Assembly: GCA_037576215.1 (NCBI GenBank)
Contig: JBANDB010000007.1
Span: forward strand, 5,983,001 to 6,047,000
Origin: Armillaria gallica
Taxonomy: Eukaryota > Basidiomycota > Agaricomycetes > Agaricales > Physalacriaceae
Direction of reading: 5' to 3'
Length of the DNA: 64,000 nt
The translations under genes and the position numbers were made by a program. This document shows, piece after piece, positions 38,988 to 51,091 of this stretch (position 1 is the first letter of the stretch; each line of letters starts with the position of its first letter). Below the pieces are notes generated by a model that ran no database searches, had not been told where the DNA came from, and was given only the letters and a program-made list of their open reading frames with translations.

Positions 38988-38990
38988 GGA

Positions 38991-40892
38991 CGAGCATATG
39001 TCAGCATTCAATATGTGTCCAGTGAACACAAGTCTCGTTACCTTGCTTCTTCCATATTTCAGGATGCCGATACCTCAAATGATAGGACCATTCTCATGGT
39101 GTCTTCCATTATCCCTCGTCTGCCAGTATCTCACTGAGTGGAACTGTTGAAGCTAAAATGTTGTGGCAGGCACCTGCTTCTCTGAGTGTCAATCCTATAG
39201 TGTATTTGAGACCAGTTTGTGGTTGGAATGTTGTCATTTGTTGTGATCGGGATTGATCTATTACATGCATGAGACTGTGAAGATATCCTACCTTGTGCAT
39301 CTCTCATGTACATTGGTTTCCCACTACGATCAACAACGTCAGCAGACACGAATCTCCGGGCTCCAAACTGGCAACGAATACCTTTCTCTCTTCAGTAATC
39401 ACGAAATATATGGTCTTCAATTACCGAGGCACCAACGAGGTGGGTAAATGAACACTAGGATTCAGAATCTCCTTGATTATGGAGTGCCAACGAATCTGTA
39501 TTCACCTATTCGAAAGTAAAAGAGCCAGTGTTCATATCCCAGCAGTCTTAGCAGGATACGCCTGCACGACTGCCTCACCGAGGTGATCATACTGCACTGA
39601 GGCAGCATGGCAAGAAGGCTGCGAATAGTCTAGATATTCCATGTCATAGATTTCACTGAAAACTGGTGTGAGAGCTTGATTTAATATCGTAGCAAGTTCA
39701 CATACAGAGTTGTACACTCAAGAAACCAAACCAGACGCTCCAGGTGGACACCTCAATCAAGTCAAAATCGGCCATTCATATACTACCCCCCCCCCCCCCC
39801 ATCATCGTAGATGACAAAATGGCTCGTGCACTTCCTTCAAAGGGAATAACTGCACAATTTGAACAAATCCACAACTAAACAAGCAGTTTCGCTCCGTGTA
39901 CGTGTCTTCAGTCGAGGAATGCAAGTGAATGAGAGGGGGTGCATCAATGTGAATAGCATTCCGATGGGATTTTGTTCATATTCTACGCGATATCCATATG
40001 TATAATCTCCTCTATGCTTGCTCTACGCATTCTGAGCTGGGGTGCTCGCACTAGCAGCAGAAGAGGTTGCTCCAGCAGTGCTCGTCATCACAGTGTCTGC
40101 ATTTTCGCTAGAGATGGGGGTGAAATGAGGGGTAATACCCTGCTGGATGAACGTGAGGTCGGGAGTGCATTCGTGGCTGATGGCCAGCATCGCTTGTTGG
40201 AGGCTCTGAAAGTGAATGGTGAGTTTTGATCTCAGCTGTGTCGACAGGCCAGCAACACTCACATTTTTACGTCGCTCCACATGCTCTGGTGCCTCTGGCC
40301 AATCGCAAAACCAAAGTACAAAGAGTTCTTCCATGAAACATTTGGTTTGCTCCATGTAGAGCACATTCTCAAAGAGGTGCCCTATATGGCGCAAGAATCC
40401 GACTTGATCTTCACTGTAGAGACACTGAAGGGGGATAAGAACCATACAGCATTAATGTGGGGAATAGCGTACAGGACCATGGTCCTCATCGACCACCGGA
40501 TTGGCACTACTAGTTGGTGCGGAGGCGTCAGGAATGCTGTTGAGGGATTCGCTCATCATGGGTCAACCACGAGGTGAATATTTGGGAGGAGGCTTGCGGA
40601 TCCGAATGGCATGTGTAATAGACCTGTCATTTCAAATCCCTTTGCAATGACACTCGCCCTCAATCGTACTTTTAGATCTCGTCCATCTCCAGTGTGATTT
40701 TAATTTACTTAAAAATAACCGTTGTGCTCTGATTTGACTGAGACATCTGCTGCAAACCTCGGCCGGTCCCTGGGTGCCTCTAAGTCAGCCAAGATCCCAG
40801 ATCTCCTTCCTTAATGGAAAGGACTCACAATTGATAATAATCGTTAAGTACCCACTGTACCCATCTACTCTGTGTTCTGCCCCCACCTTTCC
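38991..40892. other. Sparse region; one unrecognised minus-strand frame
   Basis: A run of 14 C occurs at about 39787-39800. The minus-strand frame 40023-40445 (140 codons, Ser/Thr/Ala-rich end, a glutamine-rich middle) may be the last exons of a gene but matches nothing I know. The rest holds no recognisable gene. Confidence 0.35.
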
Positions 40893-43800
40893 ATGAGCAC
40901 CCACATTCCCATTCATCTACAGTGCCTTCCCCCCTGTGATTGTGCAGAGTTCTACTCTGATGGCTCGAGCCTGCATGGGCCTACGCAATTACAGCACTTG
41001 AAATGTGACAGCTGCGGCCACCCGTGGTTCTCCCATCTGGCGCTGGACATCCTCGAGACAGACGCACTGTACCTGCACCGCCGCCGAGGGCTGCTCAAAA
41101 GTCGCTGCTAAGGTTTTGTTCCCAACCTGTGTGCTGTACGTCTGCTCACTTCATGAACCTTCATCAATCTGTTGTGTCATCTAACGTTCCTCTTCTAGAC
41201 ACTTTTGATGAACCACTGGAATCCTCACACTCTGTGTGTATGCGGCGGTGAGTGGAAAGCTCACATGTCCTACCATGCCAGGTCAGTCACATGTATCTCT
41301 CATCTCTCTAGTCGCCATCACTCACCTCATTGCTGTTGTCAGTGTTTCTCCTCCTGTTCCTTCAAGGCCACCGTTGGTCGCTCCCCCCTTCACTCTTCTA
41401 TAGTCTGACTGGATTTTTTAGCATCCTCTCAGTGGCACCCGCTGTTCCGCCTGCCACACCTCCCCCTCTAGCACCCACTGACACGGTTCTGCCTTTGCCA
41501 ACTGCAAGAGCTGTCGCTGAGCGTGCCACCGAGCGTGTCACCGGGCTGCCACCACCTATTCAGGCAATCCGGAGCCTCACTGTCATGGACACTACAGACG
41601 CCAACACCCTACGAATGGACATGGCACAACGAACACTACCCCAGCACCAGACTGCCTCCCAAACAGGCCCTCCATCAGCCAATGCCAAAGGTAAACGCAA
41701 AGCTCGTCCGGCCAGCATCAATCCCCAAAAGAGTCGCATCGAACTTGACATCATGATTGCACCCAACATTGTAAGCACGTCCTTTCGCGCCCTCGTGGCC
41801 ATTGCTATCATAGCTGAGTCACTCCTTTAGGAAGAACCGGACCACGCGGACGACGTGTGGGGTTACCATCAGTTAGCTTTGCGTGCAGACCAAATCAGGA
41901 CTGCCTATGACAAGGTGTTCATTCCTAACCACCTGGGGCATCGCATTACCCTTATGCCAATACTGCCACTGTTGCAGCAAATTGATAGTGAACTTTGTAG
42001 AGCAGTCAAAGTGGGTAGGTTGGAGGTTCCAGGACTCGACGAGTTCATTGCCAACAAGGAGGACGTCATTTATAACTCTAGCTATCCATGGGTTTGGCTG
42101 GCTCCCCAGCAAAGGGGCAATATGTACTCCTTCCAACCAGCCAGAAGTCTCAGCGGCGCCGTCATCATGCCTTTGGCCTTGGTGAACCTGACCCGGATGT
42201 TCCAGCCACTGCCCGCCAGCCAGGAGAACAGATTCTTCCTCATTGTTGGTATGTTCACGGTGATGTTTCGTCAAGTGTCTACTGATCTGACTCTATTAGC
42301 TCCTTGTTTCAGCGACATCAAAGGGTCCATACAGTACTTTGTGAGACCCAACAAAGAAATTGTCGAACAGGACGAACTGCACGCGTGCTTCTGCTATCGT
42401 GTATTGCACGCAGCAGGCATGGGATTCTACCGCAAAGCCAGTCGCGGCAAGGATGCACCACCTGCCTGGCCCCAACAGGTTAAGTGCCTACCAGGATGTC
42501 CTCAGGCGGAGCCTCTCGACAGTTCTGACGATGAGATCGGCAGAGCACTACCTAACACTCCCACCCATCATGCTAGCCCTCGCTTCCCCTCTTGGTCACC
42601 ACCACCCATCAAGGTCACACTCACAGTAGGCCCACATACACCCGCATGGAGACATTCAACTCCTAATGGCCCTGAGCGGATGACTCGACAGCCATCTCCC
42701 ATGCCTAGGACGCATGATGCTCATCACATGATTATCTTCAATTGGCAGAGAGCCTGTCACCTCACAGTCGATCAGTGCTACACTGATCTTGGCTACAGGA
42801 TAGCAGGTGACACCATGGAGGACATCGCGGAGGTGCTATGGTCTTGGTTCCAGCACACAGTCGAGCGGCCTCCTGGGAGTTTTGATCTTTGCCCCTTCCC
42901 ATCGATTCAACGATTCAGTCTGAGCGATGGAGACTTCCATATACTGCAACTCTTTGAACAGCAGGCATATATGTGACTCTATAACACGTAAGCTCCTCTG
43001 TCTCTGCAGGTGTTCTGTAACTCACTCAGTTGATGATTGACAGTAGGGAAGGATCAGATAGAGGAGGTCCAGCTCTCAGTCTGGGACTGGAGCATAGCTG
43101 TTTGTTGGCCACTCTGCAGCTCATGGTTCAGGGTAAACGTTACTGGAAACAACGAGGCGATGGGACGTACACATTCATACTCGGGAGTACCCGCATGCCT
43201 ATTGATGCTCGCACCCACTATATGACTGTCTCAGGCAGATTATTAGCCCTGTCTCTCATCCAGTTGGGACAAGGTTTTGTGGTGTCCCTGTGGGTGGTGT
43301 TAGCCTTGATTGATGGGTTGGATGCCTTTGGACAATTAAGTCTCGACCAGATCCGCGCGTTCTCTGAATCTGATACGAACACGGTAGCTTGTTGGTATCA
43401 AGTGGGTCGTGAAACTCACATAGATCACCACTGTGCCCAATGCGCCGCAATCCAAGGACTCTTCGTGGAACCTCTCTCTGTAGAGGTAAGCCTTTTATCA
43501 AATGCATCTAGCGAATTGGACCATTGAGCGCATGTCTGTAGCTCGTGGACTTTGTGGAGCCTCACAACGAGATATCCCACCGCGCTCTGACTGCCTGCCT
43601 AAATGCCCGTATGCTTCTCAATGATGACATCTATTGGCCACACCCTGATCTGGAGGCATTGCGTCGTGGCTTTGACTGGGAATTAGCATGAGAGAGTGCA
43701 GGCACTCCTGCAAACAAACTTATTGATGTGAGCCGGCCGTGGCTGATGCATCTGTTCTGTTCCTGCTAAACGCCGATCCCCTGTTTTGCTCTCAGATAAC

Positions 43801-44452
43801 AAACCATTTTGCAACCATACCGTTGCTGCAGCGATTGTTTCAACTGTTTGTAATGGTCGAGGATGTTATTCCCCACCTAGTCTACCAGTTGAACAGTCGC
43901 CGCAGCCTGCCTGTGGATATCTATGAATGTTCGCTCATCCTACTCTTCAAGAGTTGCCTGGAGTCCTATCTTTGGGGTGTCAGGCATCCACTCGCAAGCA
44001 AGAGGGAGCTAGTGACCACGGAACAATGGGAGCAAGAGAAAGACGATCCCTTGGTGCAGGCCTGCCTGTTGCTGGATGCTGCTTGAGCTCTGCCCTGACC
44101 CCCAGCAGCACCTATGTGGGAGATTCGAGTGAGTCTTCACAATACAGTACATGTGTGCTAGGAGGCAGGCTCACCTGGGTTTTGTCCAGTTCGATTGCAC
44201 CTTTGCTAAACAAAATGACGCGGTATGCCTGACCTCCCTCACTCACCCTCCTCTACTAACCCTACGGTCTCTGTACGTTCCCAGTGAGAAACATCAATGC
44301 ATCTGCATATGTGTTTGGGGTCGGCTGACATCTACTTCACTCCTGAGCTAGCCGATATGCTCTCTCAAAAAGACTCCGACATGGATCATCCTTCCTACCA
44401 TTTCTTTCATGCGCAATGTCTGTGTTCAATCAAACAGTATTTGTCAGCTTGA
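40893..44452 (+). pseudogene. Cys-rich protein with possible HECT-like C-terminus, intron-rich, damaged
   Basis: From ATG at 40893 the first exon holds a Cys/His module (CDC, then CDSCGHPWFSH). A second module, LCVCGGEWKAH, follows at about 41229. Next come a Pro-rich and basic linker (about 41430-41750), an intron with GTAAGC donor near 41772, and an open exon 41831-42976 with no named motif. Later exons carry SGRLLALSLIQLGQG (about 43224), a repeat of Leu-rich helices, and a C-terminal SADIYFTPELADML stretch near 44320-44365. A 'small helix then LxLAL' pattern followed by a Cys just before a conserved terminal block resembles the HECT E3 ligase C-lobe; this is a tentative call. A frame change just before the last block suggests damage or a missed intron. 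Confidence 0.45.
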
Positions 44453-44809
44453 ATGCGCCAGTGGATGCTGTGTCAGTCTGCTTACCTACATAGTAGCTTA
44501 AAGCAATCGTAGTTGGGGACCGAATAAAATGATTAGATGGGAGATTTATTAAGATTGATCACACGTCCCGTGATGGAATGCTGTGGTACATGGAGTGACT
44601 TCTCAGAAACCAGAAACAGGAATGGGGGCACTACTGACACACCCCAAATGTGAACTCATATACACCCAATCTAGGGGGCACACCAGCCAGCACGACTTTG
44701 TGGCGGATATTTTGCACAGACATTTCTGAGAATTTGCAATGCCTTCGTGGGCCACATATATTAAAAGCTTGACAGCGACCAAACTCTCCTCCTATTGCAA
44801 CCGCCCACC
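44453..44809. other. Short spacer, no gene recognised
   Basis: Spacer between two plus-strand genes; it probably contains the promoter of the next gene, with a possible TATA-like atatattaaaa at about 44755-44765. Confidence 0.35.
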
Positions 44810-46670
44810 ATGGCCAAACGACACTCCACCAATGCAGCATGCTCTACCCCACCTAAGCGCATGAGAAAGAAAAAGGAGCCGCTCCCATCAGCTCCTGAGG
44901 TGCCTCCAGGACCCTGTCATAGTCAACGCACCATTAGGCCACCCCAGCTGGCCGATGAGATGGTGAGTTACGCAGAGACGCTCCATGACCTGAGCACATC
45001 GGGTGCAACCCTGTCAGGCATCGAGGCCACAACTGAGGATGGTGGTACCACAGCTGCAGACGGTGGGGTATTGATTACACATCGAGCGTTCTGATCTGAC
45101 TAGTTCTCACAGGTCCAACTCCCATCGAGATCGCAAGCGATACCGAGGATGAACAATCTCCCGAGTTCACTGGAGAGGTACCACATCACTGTAAGCGCTA
45201 GACTGATGAAACCATGGGGGTGTGTTTGGCTGACACTCACTTGTAGTGAGAAACTGGAGCATTACCGAAACGATGGGTGTGGCGCAGCTCTGCGACCTTG
45301 TGCAAGCTACCCTGCATCCGCTCGTGGATCGTTGAGTGCATACTCCCTCTCCCCCTTCCTCAGTTGCCGCTGATGAAGAGAATTGGATGGACACATATGA
45401 AGGGTATAGTTTTGACCATGACGTGGTGCTACACTGGCTCCCGGACAGTTTCACAGCCTCCCATTCCTCATCTCCAGCAGCTCTTGATTCCCACCTAGCA
45501 CACCTCAAAACACCTGGCGAAGCCCTGGTTTTTGTCCTCTTCTACGTAACCCATTTGAAGTGCTATGTCCTCACAGAACGCTTCACTCCCTCACAGGCCA
45601 GTCCCGAATATGCAGAGGTCCTCTCTTATATGAGGTGACCCGACACCACTTTGGGTGGCTGGCTCAATGATGCTGTGGTCGACAACCCAGTCGAATACTG
45701 TGTGGGTACTTGTCATCGAGTCTTCGGGGTGCACCAAAATTTCATGAGCAGCATGTTTTTCATGCAACTCGGCCTGGTGGAGAATCCTGCCCGTGGTATG
45801 ATGAGTCACCTTCCCAGATTCACTACCCCGCCTGCCATGCTGACAGAGATCGGTGCGGAGGCACCATGAATGATGTATGCCATGTATATCTATCCTCAGG
45901 TCAGTTCAGTCCAGGTTGAATCAGGTTGGGTAATGTCACTTACATTCATCTCTTCAGATGTTGACCCCCAATTTGTTGGAGCTTCCTCTATTGCAAGAGT
46001 CCCACGTCAACTCAGAAATCTTGCATAGATCCAATGTGACAATGGCTAAGCCACAGAAGACGCACGTTCAGCACCACTCGGCACAAGCGTTCAGGCCCGG
46101 CCCAGCCCAGGCATCGTCATTGTCATCCACACAGGCAGTACCAGAGGACCCCAAGTTCATCAACTGTTCATCAACTGGTTGGATGAACTGCTGACCGATC
46201 ATTTTGCTGCTGACATCCAGGATCATAGGGTACACAAGGAAAGCAGAGAGTATGGCACTGCTTACATGGCCTTCCTCAACGATCGTTTGCTCCATATCAT
46301 CTACAAAGCTCTCTACCCTACTGGGAACCAGACGATTGAGTTCACATTCCAGAAGAAATCGTACTGGATCCACCGCCATAATATAGGTCACACGCTCATT
46401 GGCTCATTCAATACCACCAATAATCACATGTCCCATATCAGCAATGCCCACCACACCCTCCATTCCTTGTGCGCCGCCGCAGAGGATAAACTTACCCCCC
46501 AGGACAAAACCTTCAAGCAACACCTCAAGGCTCTCCTAGGGGATACCGTCTTGGGTCCTCGTTTGACATACTGCAATACCTCATCGGCAGAGTACAATAC
46601 TGTCACCATGCTCTTGGGGCACATGAATGACACTGGGAAGGAAATACGAAAGAGGCTGGGTGAAGTGTGA
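44810..46670 (+). pseudogene. Unrecognised multi-exon gene, damaged
   Basis: It starts MAKRHSTNAACSTPPKRMRK, a basic N-terminus resembling a nuclear localisation signal, then a Pro-rich part with a GT-AG intron from about 44964. An acidic peptide (IASDTEDEQSPEF) follows near 45130. The frame 45390-45869 is interrupted once by TGA at 45636-45638 where arginine fits. The last exons (about 46100-46670) give an alpha/beta-looking part (GIVIVIHTGSTRG) and a long helical end (HRHNIGHTLIG...KRLGEV). I do not recognise the family. It sits directly upstream of the integrase in the same orientation, so it could be a partner in transposition. Confidence 0.5.
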
Positions 46671-47454
46671 GGCTCAATCGACCAGAGGTAACAAGTAAAT
46701 GAACTGACCTTGCTGTTCTTGGGGGAGAGGAGCGCAGGAATGGGATGGTGAAGTCCAGGTTAAGTAAGGCATTTGGCCCAGGCCCCATTGCAATGAAAAG
46801 TCCAGTTTTCTTCTTGTGTGTGAGTGTTGGATGTCGCAATTATCTTCTGTGAACAACAGCGAGTATGCTAAATGTGAGCTGCTGGGTCACGACGATGTTG
46901 AAGTTGAGTGTAGTCACATGTGCATATATGATTGAAGATGTTGCTTGGCTACATCGATGTCGTTGAGCCAAGGGAGGGTGACAGGACTGTCACCATCCTG
47001 TATGATGGTTGGAGAATGGCCATAGTGACAATTTGATTCAATGAATCATGGTGACCCTTGATGCTCGTGTGCTGGCAGCACCATATGACCACTGCTGACT
47101 CATCAGATCGCACAGCGACCCCCTCCTCAGTGCCGTTCTGCCTGGTTCCCCCCCAGCCTTGGGCACCGCAATACAGTACTGTCTTGCGAGGTTCTCATTC
47201 GACATCATTGGTGAGGACGGCCCGGTTATGACGGCGTCACACTCGTTCGGCCTAGCGGACTCTGGATCGCCCTCCTATCTGTCGGGCTCCCTTACTTATA
47301 TTCCACCACCACTGGACATGGACCTCCCTCTCTTCCATCATGTTGAATGACCCCCTCAGCCACCTGCGACAGGGTTATATAGACCTCCATTGATGGACCA
47401 CTGTGACTGTATGTACTCAAAGCAGTCAATGGGAAGAACTGGACTGAGCCAGAA
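46671..47454. other. Spacer before the integrase, possible 5' exon
   Basis: The frame 47159-47350 contains AIQYCLARFSFDIIG and a Pro-rich end, and could be an upstream exon of the integrase gene. I cannot connect it by a clear splice pair. Confidence 0.35.
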
Positions 47455-47826
47455 ATGATGTCCTCTGCTTCATGGACGATGCTGCCATGGTACGTCGTCC
47501 TTCCTGTGAGCTGGAAGTTGGCTGATGCCAAGGATCCTATCCTATGTCAGCACCAAGCACAATTTCCTGCAGCTGAGTATGCGACCTTGCAAGAGAACAT
47601 CCACTACATGGTGGAGGCCCTCGACACAGCCGTTCACCAGTGTAACGACCCGCCAGACTCCAGACCTGTTCTCACCGCAGGTAGGCGTGTACGCATGGGA
47701 AAGCGGGGTCGACCGTGTATCGAGATCGAGCCGAACTATCTGTTGCAGAGCTTCAGGGAGTCCGGTGACAGTGCCTATCGAGAGGTCTCCGTGGTGGCCG
47801 ACTGCAGTGGACGCAGTGTTCGGCGA

Positions 47827-47829
47827 TGA
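47827..47829 (+). other. Nonsense codon TGA in integrase HTH region
   Basis: The frame reads SVRR-stop-HQDYG; the repeated Arg before it and the family pattern suggest CGA. Confidence 0.7.
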
Positions 47830-48015
47830 CATCAAGACTATGGCCATCTCCCGTGGGGCGATCCCGTTTATACAGATGAGGCACCAGCCAGAGAGGATGG
47901 TGAGCTTTGCTGACACTTCCATGGTAGGGGCAGACCACCAATGTCTACACTTACCGATGAACAACTGGATGCGCTCCTCAGCCAATGTCTGCAAGACTTC
48001 CCCAAGTTTGGACAA

Positions 48016-48018
48016 TGA
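48016..48018 (+). other. Nonsense codon TGA in integrase linker
   Basis: The frame reads FPKFGQ-stop-KIAGYL and continues open with strong family-like sequence on both sides. Confidence 0.75.
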
Positions 48019-48827
48019 AAAATTGCAGGGTATTTACATGATCGAGGGCACCATGTTCCTGACCGTCACCTCAGAGAGTCCTACGTTCATGTGCACGGTG
48101 CCCCAGCCATCTTTGGTGATCGCAATATTCATAGGAAACGCTATCATGTCGCCGGTGCTAATTCTTTATGGCACCATGATGGTCAACACGGTGAGTCTGG
48201 TTCCATGGCAACGAGGGTTACAATGACTGACCTGCCTTGGGCGGTAGGTCTGATCAGATACAAGATTGTCATCCACACCTTTGTCGACGGGAAATCACAC
48301 CTAGTCACCGGGATCCAGGCCAGCAACAACAACCATGGTACCACAGTCTTGTTACTGTTTCATCACTGCCACTCCAAACATGGAACTCCCAGTCGCCTGC
48401 ACGGAGATCACAGTACAGAGAATCTATGTGTCGCTGAATGGATGTTGGAGAATCGAGGGCCCGGCTGCGGCTTGTACATCTTTGGCTGGTAAGTACATGG
48501 CATGCTTTCGCGCCATCTTTATTAACATTCACACGGCTCGGTTGCAGGAGCATTCACAACATTTGGATTGAGCGACTCTGGTATGACGTCATGCATGATT
48601 TTGGCATGAAGTGGAAGGATTTTTTCCTCAAGCTGGAAGTACATTACGGTCTTGATCTGTCCAAACATCACCACATTTGGCTGGTTCACTATCTCTGGTT
48701 GGACGCGATCAACAGGGATGCGCAGGATTGGATGGGGATGTGGAACAGCCATCAAATGACATTGCCCTGTTCTTCGCCCCGGACTCCCAGAGAAATGTTT
48801 CGCAGCAGCATGATCGCAGATGGGCCA

Positions 48828-48830
48828 TGA
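48828..48830 (+). other. Nonsense codon TGA after the integrase core
   Basis: The frame reads MIADGP-stop-GLADLF and is then open to 49199; arginine (CGA) fits the position. Confidence 0.75.
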
Positions 48831-49199
48831 GGACTTGCAGATCTCTTTGCGTGGCTGGTGGATGATGAAGTGGAGGACATCGAAGAGTTTGGTATTGACT
48901 GGGATGTGATTGACGATGCCACATACATGGACCATCTCCGGCGGCACAATCCAGATGAGTGGGATGCAACCAATCCATTTTCAGCGGCACCCCCCAAGAT
49001 GGCGCACATACCAGTAGATCCGCCTGAATGTCCTTTCAACCGGGAGAGTATGGATATTCTGGCTGCCGCTTTGGCCGAACGAGTGGACCTTACATCGAGA
49101 CAGATGGATGTGCATCACCTGGTATGGTTGGAGGCCATGAATTTGTGCAATTACTTGTTGAGGACTCAAAATGCAGGCTCAGACACCGCTATCTTCTGA

Positions 49200-49872
49200 T
49201 GTCACTGTGTATAGAGTTTATAGTGACGGTTATACAGGACTGGCCCCATTGAAATGTAAAAAAATAGAGAGAACAATGCCTCATGAGAGGGCAGCAGTCG
49301 GTTGTATTGTCATTTAGCGGTGTAAACAGAAGTCGCGACCAGGCATCAGTGCCATATACAGTGAAAATTAGGTACAATACACCATATGACCTATGACCTA
49401 CTACCTTCCCTACATATGCATCCCGAACATCCAAAGAATGAATAGTTTTCTCCATGTCTTTGTGGGTTCTACACCACTATTCACACCTGCCCTTGAAAAA
49501 CCAACGAAACTGTCTGACGAGCCACTGGGGGCTTGCGCTGTCGATCCCTGGCCTGATGTCCTCGAATAGAGACAGAATGGTCCCATCAGTGAGAAGCTTG
49601 ATGTACCAAAATAGTGTATTCTATCTAGTGCCACTGGGCTTCCATCATGGTTGCCCAGTGGAATGTTCATGTCCAGCCAACGACATTGTAGTGCCAGTGG
49701 AAAATGTCAAACATGCTTAGTCCTTCAATCCTCAAAACCCTCCACACTTGCACCCTACCTACCAACAATCAACTCGTACGCTATCCCCCCTGGTATTCAT
49801 GCCATCTATTCAACTGAGACATTGCAGTAGAACATTTCAATTCACCCACCAACACTTATCCCACAAGAAGGA
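49200..49872. other. Spacer, no gene recognised
   Basis: It separates the integrase from the RING-H2 gene. No motif was seen on either strand. Confidence 0.4.
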
Positions 49873-50673
49873 ATGTTCCATACCACATCTGAGCTGGACC
49901 TATTGTGGATCCGAGCAGGTGAGTTATTAGAGGTGAGTACAAGGAGAAGTCAAGACAAACTGGAAGGACAGACCTGATATTGACTTTCATCCCCAGGAAG
50001 TCGATGACCTGAAGGACGAGCTCAAGAAGGCAAAAGAACAGGCAGAAGCAGGTCAAAACGAGGCAGACTGGTGGCGAGTAAAGCACTACCAGGTCAGGCA
50101 GACCAGCCTAGTCTTAGTAAGGTCCATCTGACAGTTGGCCAATCACCAGGAACAATATAGTATGCACCAGCAAGTACGTGATCTTGAAGATGAGATCAAT
50201 GCCTTGAAGGAGGAGAACATTCAAGCTAGCTGCCACTCGCGAGAAGGCATAGCTGAGTGTCAGGAGAAGCGCCAGGTGAGTACATTGCAAGTGACATGTC
50301 TCCTGGCTGTACTAACCTAACCACCCCTCCATTTCGTGACAGAGACGAGACCAAATTTTTGACGCTATATGATGCTTCATGTGTGAGATGCCGGCCACAG
50401 AGGCATGCATGTGAGTGGCTTTGCACTACTGAGGGGATGAGCTGACCCGACCACAGTTTGGAGTGCAGCCATAGTTTCCACATCGAATGTTTGATCTGCC
50501 GGTTTGAGGTGGCAGACCGTAGTAATGGTAGGGGGATGCCAGCACTTTGTCTGTCGTGCAGAAAGCCTGTACTCTGTCGCCCCATCTGCAACCGGGTGCT
50601 TGAGGATATCAGCAGGTTTCTGCCTGATGCAGAAGCGCTCACAGACAGACACAACACGTACTGGGACACATGA
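49873..50673 (+). pseudogene. Coiled-coil RING-H2 protein, one nonsense codon
   Basis: Model: join(49873..49932, 49997..50092, 50135..50275, 50343..50410, 50457..50673), 193 codons plus stop, all introns 42-67 bp and phase-consistent. Exons 2-3 form a heptad-rich coiled coil (EVDDLKDELKKAKEQAEAG; QVRDLEDEINALKEEN). Exons 4-5 encode a RING-H2 finger: CFMC, CSHSFHIEC (C-x-H-x2-H-x2-C), LIC and LCLSC, followed by a short helical tail. The finger only becomes complete across the 50411-50456 intron. RING-H2 domains recruit E2 enzymes, so the ancestor was probably a ubiquitin ligase. The only lesion is TGA at 50370-50372, just before CFMC, where arginine is likely. Confidence 0.82.
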
Positions 50674-51091
50674 TTTCTGACCCCAGAGCTAGGAACAGAG
50701 AGTCAGGTGTGATAATCGATCACACACGGGTAAAAGTGAAGGGCCTGGTGGAGTCACATCCAGTTGAGAGTGATAGTCATCTGGTACAGAACCATTATGT
50801 CGTATCTACACCTGTTGCAATGAGATAGAATCTGACGAATTTCTTACCATTTCTTTCTGAGTGCCTCCGGTCCGAGGATCCAAAGTGAAATTTCAGATGC
50901 CACCCGGCCGACCAATGCCATGGCTGTGGCGGTGCAGCCGCTGCCATGTCTCAGGGATCAGCCCGTTCTCATAGCTCACCACTGTCTTCCACTCATCATC
51001 ACTCTTGTCGGGATTCAACAGCCCAGTCATTTCCTTCTCTCAGATGTGACATTGTCAGCTGAGACAGACTCGGTGTATCTACCTCTGACCA
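50674..51091. other. Spacer, possibly first exon of the next gene
   Basis: From 50897 a frame MPPGRPMPWLWRCSRCHVSG with a CxxC pair precedes the large ORF. It may be a first exon, but no clean splice pair ties it in. Confidence 0.35.

Larger units (their letters stand above)
38285..38990 (-). pseudogene. GT32 glycosyltransferase fragments in swapped order
   Basis: Minus strand. The lower piece (38500 down to 38290) gives YFVLHHYGGVYYDVDIGC, containing the DxD metal/sugar-nucleotide motif, then TIPVGIFNNFMFSTKGHPF. The upper piece (38987 down to 38635) starts in that same region (GVFNNFIFSTKGHPF) and continues with NLMTFDHSWFLS, SLYRKNAK and FFSHYF to the usual end. This is the GT32 fold, related to Golgi mannosyltransferases that act on inositol-phosphoceramide. 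In transcription order the C-terminal piece comes first, so these are remnants of a tandem duplication or rearrangement. Two stops (TAG, TAA) lie in the lower piece. Confidence 0.65.
47455..49199 (+). pseudogene. DDE integrase with N-terminal HTH-like region (fungal 'integrase core' family)
   Basis: The protein opens with an AEYATLQENIHYMVEALDTAVHQ helix pair, then GKRGRPCIEIEP and a helix-turn-helix-like part (about 47700-47830). The catalytic core shows D in LWHHDGQH (about 48160-48190), D in LHGDHSTEN (about 48398-48424) and E in IWIERLW (about 48562-48582), with the retroviral-type order and spacing. Introns at 48191-48246 and 48490-48548 have clean GT-AG ends and join conserved blocks in frame. 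A C-terminal VDLTSRQMDVHHLVWLEAMNLC block ends at 49199. Three TGA stops (47827, 48016, 48828) each replace an expected arginine. Such enzymes cut and join DNA ends, and this is the best candidate for the element's transposase. The catalytic triad is intact although the gene is closed. Confidence 0.82.

Noticed and set aside
39787..39800. Poly-C run as a functional site
   Set aside because: A single homopolymer with no conserved surroundings; possibly length-uncertain.
41873..42274. Minus-strand ORF of 133 codons
   Set aside because: It lies opposite the long plus-strand exon 41831-42976, which has better length and splice signals.
47827..50372. TGA read as an amino acid, or repaired by RNA editing
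   Set aside because: The intact genes next door end with TGA as a real stop, and A-to-I editing of TGA would give Trp, not the Arg expected.
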